From Bacteroidales bacterium (GTDB lineage: Bacteria > Bacteroidota > Bacteroidia > Bacteroidales > Lentimicrobiaceae), in NCBI GenBank assembly GCA_022837485.1, contig JALHHH010000088.1, forward strand, positions 1-7,201: a stretch of DNA of 7,201 nucleotides, given 5' to 3'. A model generated the notes under the pieces. That model saw only the letters and a list, made by a program, of their open reading frames with translations. It did not search any database and was not told the origin of the DNA. Shown in pieces: positions 1-5,356 of this stretch (position 1 is the first letter of the stretch; every line of letters starts with the position of its first letter). A program made the translations under genes and the position numbers.

Positions 1-3
1 TCT

Positions 4-41
4 TGATACGAGAATAACTCTTCGAGTTATTTCCCGTATCA
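4..41. repeat. Imperfect inverted repeat (hairpin) at the left edge
   Basis: The outer arms TGATACG (4-10) and CGTATCA (35-41) are exact reverse complements. The inner arms AATAACTC (13-20) and GAGTTATT (24-31) are also exact, with a 3-base loop (TTC). The arms are joined by a small internal loop of 2 versus 3 bases. Such a dyad could fold in RNA from either strand or bind a protein. No T-run follows it on the plus strand, so it is not a textbook intrinsic terminator for a gene to the left. Its role is unknown. Confidence 0.6.
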
Positions 42-106
42 ATCCTATTAAACAACAATTTACTTTAACTTTTTTGTCCTAAAAATGGGGGGAAGTATAA
101 AGTATA

Positions 107-241
107 TTGTTTTTGGTCTTGTTAGTGTTAGCTTTCAAATTATTTGTGCCATTTAAAATTAGAGTCTTGCTTGACACTGAGCCAACAATAAGTCTCCAGG
201 AGCTCGATTTCCTGAAGCATTTCAAGGCCGATTATTATTAA
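107..241 (+). CDS. Possible small membrane-peptide ORF (44 codons, TTG start), unrecognised
   Basis: The frame is open from just after a TAA at 98-100 to the TAA at 239-241. The only plausible start is TTG at 107, with a purine-rich GGGGGGAAG stretch about 12 bases upstream. The translation would begin with a hydrophobic stretch (LFLVLLVLAFKLFVPF) and end in a charged, helix-like tail containing QELDFLKHFKADYY. The codons of the tail favour C or G in third position, as real genes here do, which is the main argument for coding. Against it are the short length, the non-ATG start and no recognised family. It could instead be the decayed 3' end of an older gene. Confidence 0.22.
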   Translation: MFLVLLVLAFKLFVPFKIRVLLDTEPTISLQELDFLKHFKADYY

Positions 242-296
242 ACCAAACACAATTTCGGATCAGACTTTATAGTTTAATCCCTGATTATCATCGTGT

Positions 297-316
297 GCCT
301 TACACGTCCGTAAGGC
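297..316 (-). terminator. Stem-loop just downstream of the DUF4126 gene, possible terminator
   Basis: A perfect 7-bp stem, GCCTTAC (297-303) with GTAAGGC (310-316), closes a 6-base loop. It lies 6 bases past the DUF4126 stop codon on the minus strand, the usual place for a transcript end. The minus strand after the hairpin is not T-rich, so intrinsic termination would be weak. It may instead block 3' exonuclease decay of the mRNA. Confidence 0.45.
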
Positions 317-322
317 CAGTAA

Positions 323-883
323 TCAGTGAATCCATTTCTTCCGGAGTTTCATCAGGATAAAACCGATCGCAAGTATCACGATTACTGCAACGAGGACGGG
401 AATCACCAATGCCAGAAGGGATGTTCCAAACGCGGCAGCGTTTTCGCCTGTAGCAACTACGGGATTCCCGGCTCCTGCCGTTAATTTGGAGGATGTCAGC
501 CGTGTTAGTACACTTCCTCCCTGGATGGTAGCTGCCGCACCTCCTCCTACAATCAGCCCCGTTATCCATTTCAGCATATCGTGGTCTACCGGAAGGACAG
601 ATGTAAGCATGAGCGTTCCGGCGCCGATGGCAAGAGGAGTTGTGATGGTATCCAGCAGGTTATCGATAAAAGGAATATAATACGCCATCAGTTCAGCGAT
701 GGTAGCCGTACCGAAACAGGCAATGGCAGTCCACGATCCCAGCCACAGAAATCCTTCCTGTAGCGGCAGGAAGCCAAGTTTTGCCGCTATGCTGGCCACC
801 AACAGCGGAACAAATACCCGGAAACCGCAACTTGCGGCCAGCCCGATTCCGAGAGCAATCGCTACAATTACTTCTTTTTCCAT
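323..883 (-). CDS. DUF4126 domain-containing integral membrane protein
   Basis: This 186-residue protein is hydrophobic throughout, with about five likely membrane segments (roughly residues 5-35, 50-70, 80-96, 105-122 and 155-178) and a short basic tail (KLRKKWIH) expected in the cytoplasm. I recognise the DUF4126 pattern: an N-terminal GIGLAASCGFRVFVPLL block (12-28), a YYIPFIDNLLDTITTPLAIG block (68-87) and a loop with TRLTSSKLTAGAGNPV (127-142) followed by a conserved Glu (147). The length suits the family. No biochemical function is established for it that I know of. The ATG at 881-883 is fixed because an in-frame TAA lies only four codons upstream; no clear ribosome binding site precedes it, as is normal in Bacteroidota. 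It is divergent from the PiT gene and appears to be transcribed alone, with a stem-loop right after its stop (TGA). Confidence 0.88.
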   Translation of the reverse strand: MEKEVIVAIALGIGLAASCGFRVFVPLLVASIAAKLGFLPLQEGFLWLGSWTAIACFGTATIAELMAYYIPFIDNLLDTITTPLAIGAGTLMLTSVLPVDHDMLKWITGLIVGGGAAATIQGGSVLTRLTSSKLTAGAGNPVVATGENAAAFGTSLLALVIPVLVAVIVILAIGFILMKLRKKWIH

Positions 884-927
884 AACCCGGTATTAAAGCG
901 TCAACAGTGCGGTTGGTAGAGGTCTGA

Positions 928-970
928 ATCCCTGACCAATTTAAATAAACAATGATTGGATAACAGGGAT
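928..970. repeat. Interrupted inverted repeat upstream of the DUF4126 gene
   Basis: The outer arms ATCCCTG (928-934) and CAGGGAT (964-970) and the inner arms CCAAT (936-940) and ATTGG (955-959) are exact reverse complements around a 14-base AT-rich loop. The arms are separated by 1 base on one side and 4 on the other. It sits 45-87 bases before the DUF4126 ATG. It could fold in the mRNA leader if transcription starts near 1025, or serve as an operator if it starts later. No known riboswitch or regulator site is recognised. Confidence 0.5.
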
Positions 971-1031
971 CAAACGTTCTGATTCCGGATAAACGAAAAC
1001 AACAATCCCGAAACCCGCAAAACCCATACAT

Positions 1032-1039
1032 CAAAGTTA
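1032..1039 (-). promoter_or_regulatory. Candidate -7 element for the DUF4126 gene
   Basis: The minus strand reads TAACTTTG here, an exact match to the Bacteroidota -7 consensus TAnnTTTG. It is identical to the element before the CNNM gene at 5060-5067. No TTG or TTTG lies 17-23 bases upstream, so the -33 half is missing. If used, it would give a leader of about 140 bases containing the 928-970 inverted repeat. Confidence 0.3.
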
Positions 1040-1059
1040 AGAAAAGATGCCCGTATTTA

Positions 1060-1380
1060 TCATTTTACTGTTGTTAACGCTTTACAGGCTTCTCCTTTTT
1101 TATGTTGTTGTAAGGTTAGAGAGGACGATATCAAAGGAAAGCCCCCTTTTAATTCTTCCGCTGTTCCGCGGTGGATTATAATAACAAGGTACTGAAAGTA
1201 ATCTAACGTTCGTTCCGGAGCCAGAGCAGGCGAAAATCCGGCAGGGGCATCCAGTTCAGGAAAGAATTGCATCCGATAAGCGTTAAGCAGTAAATACTGT
1301 TCCAGGAGACGATCCTTGGTTCCCCGCTGTCCTTATGCCTGTTCGCTTATTTTGTATGCGTGTTTCGCACCTCGCCACAT
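1060..1380 (-). pseudogene. Doubtful stop-interrupted reading frame, unrecognised
   Basis: On the minus strand a frame begins with ATG at 1378-1380, preceded by AGAGGA about 8 bases upstream. It meets one in-frame TAA at 1333-1335, then stays open to a TGA at 1060-1062, 107 codons in all. An internal ATG at 1270-1272 would give 70 residues (begins MQFFPELDAPAG). The residues just before that ATG read DRLLEQYLLLNAYR, which is protein-like, but I recognise no family. An open stretch this long can arise by chance, so it may be a gene remnant or nothing. Confidence 0.2.
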
Positions 1381-1451
1381 TCTTAAATCCTCTTATTATC
1401 AGTTATATAACTTAACAATTAATTAATATTGTCCATCTTGCTGCGCTCCTC

Positions 1452-1480
1452 TTTGTCGTAATATTGCAGCCTTATTTTTG
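1452..1480 (+). promoter_or_regulatory. Bacteroidota-type promoter for the PiT transporter
   Basis: TTTG at 1452-1455 is followed after 17 bases by TATTTTTG at 1473-1480, an exact fit to the -33 TTTG / -7 TAnnTTTG pattern of Bacteroidota primary sigma factor promoters. The spacing is at the short end of the usual range. Transcription would begin only a few bases before the ATG at 1491, leaving little or no leader. A weaker element, TAATATTG at 1424-1431 with one mismatch, could serve as a second start. Confidence 0.55.
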
Positions 1481-1490
1481 ACCTCTTTTT

Positions 1491-3722
1491 ATGGAAAATA
1501 TTTACTTACTTCTGGTGCTGGTGTTATTCCTGTTAGCCATCTCCGATTTGATTGTCGGGGTAGCCAACGACGCGGTCAATTTTCTCAATTCTGCGGTAGG
1601 ATCCAAAGCAGCATCCTTTAAAATCATCCTGTTCATAGCTGCTTTGGGTGTTCTGCTGGGAGCCTCCTTCTCGGGCGGTATGATGGAAATTGCCCGAAGC
1701 GGTATTTTTTACCCTGAAAAATTTTCGTTTGCGGCAATTATGCTGATTTTTATTGCCGTAATGGTTACGGACGTCGTTTTGCTCGACACATTCAATACGT
1801 TCGGATTTCCCACCTCAACAACCGTGTCTCTCATTTTCGAGCTGATGGGTGCCTCCGTTGCCATAGCTGTGATTCAGATTACCCGCGAAGATTCTTCCGG
1901 CATCCTGAGTGAATACATCAACACGGAAAAAGCCCTTGCCATTATTTCCGGTATCCTGATCTCCGTAGTCATCGCGTTTACGACTGGCGTTATCCTTCAG
2001 TTTATTACACGACTCATTTTTTCGTTCAATTACGGAACAACGCTCAAATACCTTGGCGGGATTTTCGGCGGACTGGCGATAACCGCCATTGTTTATTTCA
2101 TTCTGATCAAAGGCGCAAAAGACGCTTCCTTTATGACCGACTCCGCCTATCAGTGGATTAAAGCCAACAGCCGGCAAATTTTGTTCTTCAGCTTTGCCGG
2201 TTTCAGTCTGCTGCTGTATCTGCTCAGCGGTTTGTTTAAAATAAATATCCTCAAAATCGTTGTTTTAGCCGGAACCTTCGCACTGGCAATGGCCTTTGCC
2301 GGTAATGACCTGGTTAACTTTATCGGCGTTCCGCTTGCAGGATATGAATCCTATCTTACTTATATAAACACCCCGGGAGCGGATCCCGATGGCCTTACGA
2401 TGGGCGCTCTTAACGGCGCAATAAAAACTCCGGTAGTTTTCCTTCTGTTGTCCGGCCTCATAATGGTTGTTACGCTTTATACGTCGCGGAAAGCACGAAC
2501 CGTTATCATGACCGAAGTTAACCTGAGCCGTCAGGATGAAGGGGAAGAGAGGTTCGGATCCACGGCTTTGTCCAGAGGCATTGTAAGTGCAGCGCTTGGA
2601 ATCAGTAAAACCATTTCCGGAATTTTACCCGGGTTTTTAAAAGTCCGTGCTCAGAGAAGACTCACTCCCGTTAAACAATCAAAAAAGGAAAAGAATGCCC
2701 CTGCTTTTGATCTGTTGCGGGCATCGGTCAATCTTGTGGCTTCCAGCGCCCTGATCGCCCTTGGCACCTCCATGAAGCTCCCGCTCTCCACAACCTACGT
2801 TACGTTTATGGTTGCAATGGGTACCAGCCTGTCCGACGGTGCCTGGGACCGCGAAAGCGCAGTATACAGAATAACAGGCGTTTTCTCGGTGGTAGGCGGA
2901 TGGTTCTTTACTGCCATATCAGCCTTTACCATCTCTTTCATCCTGGCATCGTTGTTCTATTTCGGCGGAACACCGGCAATTCTTGCAATGGTGTTCCTGG
3001 CAGGCTATATGGCTTTCCGTACGCATAAGCTGCACAGGAAAAAAGAAAACGCAGCCCTGGAGAATGAATCAGAGGAAGATTCCATTTATACCGGTGACAT
3101 CGCAGACTTTTGTCTGAAAAGCACACGGAATGCCTTTTCCAGACTCCCCGGGCTATACCATCAGGTAATTTCAGGAATGGAGGCGGGCGACCAATCCATG
3201 CTTAAGGGAGTGAAAAGACAAACCGGAGAGCTGCTTAAAAAAACCAAAGCCCAAAGAAAAATCGTAACGCAGGTAATCAGGGTGGTTGATGAAGTAGATG
3301 CACAAACGGCTTATTCGGCAATAAAGAACCAGGATAATATTCTAGAAATCGTTCATTGCATCGGACTTATTTCCGGTTCCGCTTTAAGCCATCTGAACAA
3401 CCATCACAAACCCCTGATTCAGGAGCAGATGCAGGATCTTCAAAGGCTGCAGAAAAAAATGAACGCTTTGTTCCAGCAGATTCAAACTTCGGTCGCAGGC
3501 GGTGAATTCGGAGATGTTTCGGCCTTTGGACAAATCCGGGCAGAGATTCTTCACGAAGTGGAGGATATCAGCAAAAACGAAGTAAGCAGATTGCGCGAAG
3601 AAAAAACCGGAAACAGAAGCAGCATCTTGTTTATGAGCATACTTCAGGAAACCAGGAACATCGTTTACTTCAGCTCCCAGCTGCTCAGCGGTCTGAGGGA
3701 TAACGACAAGGATGCTTCATAA
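1491..3722 (+). CDS. PiT-family inorganic phosphate transporter with C-terminal PhoU-like helical domain
   Basis: This 743-residue inner-membrane protein should import inorganic phosphate (as a metal-phosphate or cation symport), as PiT proteins do. It shows the family's two inverted halves: the N-terminal signature VANDAVNFLNSAVGSKAA (24-41) with PTSTT (107-111), and the C-terminal counterpart FAGNDLVNFIGVPLAG (269-284) with PLSTTYVTFMVAMGTSL (431-447). About ten or more hydrophobic segments lie between residues 1 and 508. A basic, polar loop (about 332-400) separates the halves. Residues about 530-743 are a soluble, charged helical region of the kind seen as a PhoU/DUF47-like tail on Bacteroidota PiT proteins, which explains the length; simple PiT proteins are about 420-530 residues. 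The start is fixed because the first membrane helix begins at residue 4 and the signature follows. The gene ends in tandem TAA TAA and is convergent with the CNNM gene 27 bases on. No phosphate-regulon genes are adjacent. Confidence 0.93.
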   Translation: MENIYLLLVLVLFLLAISDLIVGVANDAVNFLNSAVGSKAASFKIILFIAALGVLLGASFSGGMMEIARSGIFYPEKFSFAAIMLIFIAVMVTDVVLLDTFNTFGFPTSTTVSLIFELMGASVAIAVIQITREDSSGILSEYINTEKALAIISGILISVVIAFTTGVILQFITRLIFSFNYGTTLKYLGGIFGGLAITAIVYFILIKGAKDASFMTDSAYQWIKANSRQILFFSFAGFSLLLYLLSGLFKINILKIVVLAGTFALAMAFAGNDLVNFIGVPLAGYESYLTYINTPGADPDGLTMGALNGAIKTPVVFLLLSGLIMVVTLYTSRKARTVIMTEVNLSRQDEGEERFGSTALSRGIVSAALGISKTISGILPGFLKVRAQRRLTPVKQSKKEKNAPAFDLLRASVNLVASSALIALGTSMKLPLSTTYVTFMVAMGTSLSDGAWDRESAVYRITGVFSVVGGWFFTAISAFTISFILASLFYFGGTPAILAMVFLAGYMAFRTHKLHRKKENAALENESEEDSIYTGDIADFCLKSTRNAFSRLPGLYHQVISGMEAGDQSMLKGVKRQTGELLKKTKAQRKIVTQVIRVVDEVDAQTAYSAIKNQDNILEIVHCIGLISGSALSHLNNHHKPLIQEQMQDLQRLQKKMNALFQQIQTSVAGGEFGDVSAFGQIRAEILHEVEDISKNEVSRLREEKTGNRSSILFMSILQETRNIVYFSSQLLSGLRDNDKDAS

Positions 3723-3749
3723 TAAATGCAGCCCCATTCCCCGAAAGAT

Positions 3750-4244
3750 TTATCCTTGATTTTCAGGGTTACTTTTGGTTAACAACACTTTGTCGATGCG
3801 GTTTCCGTCCATGTCAACAATCTCCATGATAAAACCCGAAAGCCTCAGTTTGTCTCCGGTTTTTGGAATCCGGCTGAGTTTGTCGATAAAGAACCCCGCA
3901 ATGGTAGAATAATCCCTATGTTCAAACTCCAGTTTAAAATCGTCCACTAATTCCGTCAGGAATTCCACGGGTACATCGCCGTCAATCAGGTAAGATCCGT
4001 CTTCACGCACTAAAAACTGCTGTTCACTGATCTCTTCCGAGGTTGGAAACTGACCCATTATGGTTTCCAGAATATCGGCCTGCGTAATTATCCCTTTAAG
4101 CCCTCCATACTCATTCACGATAAAACAGACCTGTGTCCCTTCCATTTTCAGGGCATTCAGCACTTTAAACGAGCGCGACAGTTCCGGCAAAATTACCGGT
4201 TCGTTTACCAGATCCATAACGTCAAAACCAGGCCGGGAATGCAT
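3750..4244 (-). CDS. C-terminal CBS2/CorC_HlyC fragment of the interrupted CNNM gene (164 codons)
   Basis: The first ATG after the second stop (4242-4244) opens the rest of the gene: the second CBS domain (with VCFIVNEYGGLKGIITQADIL) and the CorC_HlyC domain to the original TAA. It would be a soluble cytoplasmic protein. AGGAG ends only one base before the ATG, too close to act as a normal ribosome binding site, and no promoter is evident, so separate translation is doubtful. It is best read as part of the pseudogene. Confidence 0.3.
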   Translation of the reverse strand: MHSRPGFDVMDLVNEPVILPELSRSFKVLNALKMEGTQVCFIVNEYGGLKGIITQADILETIMGQFPTSEEISEQQFLVREDGSYLIDGDVPVEFLTELVDDFKLEFEHRDYSTIAGFFIDKLSRIPKTGDKLRLSGFIMEIVDMDGNRIDKVLLTKSNPENQG

Positions 4245-4385
4245 ACTCCTGAAAAAATCGCGCTGATAAATGTAACCGATGAAATTGTCGGGATCGCCCT
4301 TGCCGCAGATAATCTTGCTGTGCCGTTATTTATCCATCTGTACGGCCAGTTCATCCAGGGGTTTTTCGATATCAATCCATTCCAT

Positions 4386-5042
4386 TTACGTTCTGTGTGT
4401 CATGATGTGCCTGGCCCTTTTGTCGGAAAAATAAAACAGATTCTCGTGAAAGGTTTTCTGCTCCTTTTCTATCACCCCCACTTTGGATGCATCGCGAAGC
4501 ATCGTACGGAGCTCCGGCCCGGTGATTCCTGCCTCCTGTCTGCCGATTCCCAGGAGTTTGTTCACCAACCCGGTAGAACCCGATAAAAGCCTGACGAAAG
4601 GATAAAATAAAAGACTGAAAACGTGGATCCAGGGACTTATTTTTATCGCAACCTTTTCGGGATTTGATAAAGCCATGGTTTTGGGAACAAGTTCACCAAA
4701 CAGTATGGATACATAAGTGATGAGAATTACTGTCAGGGTTAGTGCAATTTCATAGGCATACGGTTTCACCCAGACTATACCCGCAAACAGAGGGGTAAGG
4801 TCATCGGCAATGTTCATCCCGCCGTACATACCCGTCAGAATCCCGATAAGGGTAATTCCAACCTGAATGGACGACAAAAACTTGTCTGGATCCTTTAAAA
4901 GGTCCAGCGCTGTACTTGCCCCTTTCCTGCCAAGTTTCTCCGACTCCTCCAGCCGGCTTGTCCTGCTCGAAACCAATGCAATCTCGGACAGAGCAAAAAA
5001 ACCATTCAAAAGTACAAGCAGAAGGATAACGATGACTTCCAT
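4386..5042 (-). CDS. N-terminal DUF21 membrane half of the interrupted CNNM gene (218 aa)
   Basis: This is what would be translated before the first TAA. It holds the whole DUF21/CNNM transmembrane domain: a first helix with LNGFFALSEIALVSSR (12-27), the SSIQVGITLIGILTGMYGG block (57-75), a third hydrophobic segment (about 98-116) leading into GELVPKTMALSNPEK (116-130), and a fourth (about 138-152). The product stops at HIMTHRT, a few residues into the first CBS domain. It could insert in the inner membrane but would lack its nucleotide-sensing CBS pair and the CorC domain. Some CNNM-family proteins work with little soluble part, so function is not excluded. Confidence 0.5.
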   Translation of the reverse strand: MEVIVILLLVLLNGFFALSEIALVSSRTSRLEESEKLGRKGASTALDLLKDPDKFLSSIQVGITLIGILTGMYGGMNIADDLTPLFAGIVWVKPYAYEIALTLTVILITYVSILFGELVPKTMALSNPEKVAIKISPWIHVFSLLFYPFVRLLSGSTGLVNKLLGIGRQEAGITGPELRTMLRDASKVGVIEKEQKTFHENLFYFSDKRARHIMTHRT

Positions 5043-5059
5043 AGCCGGCAGTGTATTTT

Positions 5060-5089
5060 CAAAGTTAAGGCAATCGCATATACCAGCAA
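5060..5089 (-). promoter_or_regulatory. Bacteroidota-type promoter for the CNNM gene
   Basis: On the minus strand TTG (5087-5089) is followed after 19 bases by TAACTTTG (5060-5067), an exact -7 match with standard spacing. Transcription would start roughly 8-14 bases before the ATG at 5042, a very short leader. The site supports the ATG at 5042 over an in-frame ATG at 5168, which lies upstream of the promoter. It implies the gene was transcribed independently of the T9SS gene. Confidence 0.65.
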
Positions 5090-5302
5090 TGGTACCGGAT
5101 GACGCATAACAAATTAACGTAAAAAATGTACGCAAAACAGCTTGATGCCTGTCACTGACCCAACCCACAAATACCCTGAATCCGCATTATGAAATCCAAA
5201 ATCCGCAATCAACCTTCTCCTTGTCGGATGCTTTGGAATTCGACGATACATTCAACACCGCATGTTTATATTCCCAAAAATTAAATTTCTGCATTGCGCA
5301 AC

Positions 5303-5336
5303 AAAAAAAGACTGCGCCCGAAAGCAGCAGCCTTTT
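5303..5336 (-). terminator. Intrinsic terminator of the T9SS cargo gene
   Basis: On the minus strand AAAAGGCTGC (5327-5336) pairs with GCAGTCTTTT (5306-5315) through nine Watson-Crick pairs and one G-U pair. An inner GCT/GGC stem is capped by a TTCG tetraloop, with one bulged base. Seven T residues follow (5303-5309). It lies 20 bases past the stop codon at 5357-5359, so it should end transcription before the CNNM gene. Confidence 0.85.
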
Positions 5337-5356
5337 CAGATATTAAAACAGGAAAA

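Larger units (their letters stand above)
884..1490. other. Divergent intergenic region between DUF4126 and PiT genes
   Basis: This 607-base gap has no confident gene. It holds an interrupted inverted repeat (928-970), a minus-strand -7-like element (1032-1039), a minus-strand frame with one internal stop (1060-1380), a 12-bp perfect palindrome AGTTATATAACT (1401-1412) in an AT-rich stretch, and the PiT promoter candidate at the right end. I see no tRNA or recognisable structured RNA. It is long for a divergent promoter region, so decayed coding sequence or an unannotated small RNA is possible. Confidence 0.6.
3750..5042 (-). pseudogene. CNNM/CorC (hemolysin-family) transporter gene, interrupted by two in-frame TAA codons
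   Basis: Read through, this is a 430-codon gene of normal length and domain order for HlyC/CorC (CNNM-type) proteins, which are linked to Mg2+/Co2+ or Na+ transport. It has a DUF21 membrane domain (about 1-185), a CBS pair (about 205-330) and a CorC_HlyC transporter-associated domain (about 345-425, including LIDGDVPVEFLTELV and YSTIAGFFIDKLSRIPKTG). The frame never shifts, but codon 219 (4386-4388) and codon 239 (4326-4328) are TAA. The residues around them (HIMTHRT-stop-MEWIDIEKPLDE and VQMDK-stop-RHSKIICGKG) are ordinary first-CBS sequence, so each looks like a single sense-to-nonsense change. TAA ends three genes here, including this one, so recoding is unlikely. The ATG at 5040-5042 is chosen because the family N-terminus (MEVIVILLLVLLNGFFALSE) starts there and the promoter lies just upstream. 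A recent pseudogene is most likely; a truncated functional protein is possible. Confidence 0.82.
5043..5356. other. Intergenic region between the T9SS gene and the CNNM gene
   Basis: These 314 bases hold the T9SS gene terminator (5303-5336) at one end and the CNNM promoter (5060-5089) at the other. The middle (about 5100-5290) shows no convincing gene; the longest plus-strand candidate with ATG (5190) is 31 codons and unlike any family I know. An 8-base direct repeat AATCCGCA occurs at 5179-5186 and 5200-5207, with no evident meaning. Confidence 0.6.

Noticed and set aside
85..156. 23-codon plus-strand ORF with an ATG start
   Set aside because: It is too short, has no recognisable features and overlaps a longer frame with better coding character.
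693..1034. 113-codon minus-strand frame overlapping the DUF4126 gene
   Set aside because: It overlaps the well-supported DUF4126 start in another frame and has a Cys/Arg-rich, non-protein-like composition.
3723..3749. Shared bidirectional terminator between the convergent PiT and CNNM genes
   Set aside because: The 27-base gap contains no stem-loop followed by a T-run on either strand.
4326..4388. Alternative genetic code or programmed readthrough of TAA
   Set aside because: TAA also ends the PiT gene (as a tandem pair), the T9SS gene exactly after its sorting domain, and the CNNM frame itself, so it is a normal stop here. No readthrough signal is seen.
4239..4586. 115-codon plus-strand frame opposite the CNNM gene
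   Set aside because: It is antisense to conserved CBS and DUF21 coding sequence, which explains the open frame.
5043..5168. 42-residue N-terminal extension of the CNNM protein from an upstream ATG
   Set aside because: The family N-terminus begins at the Met encoded at 5042, and a good promoter sits inside the proposed extension.
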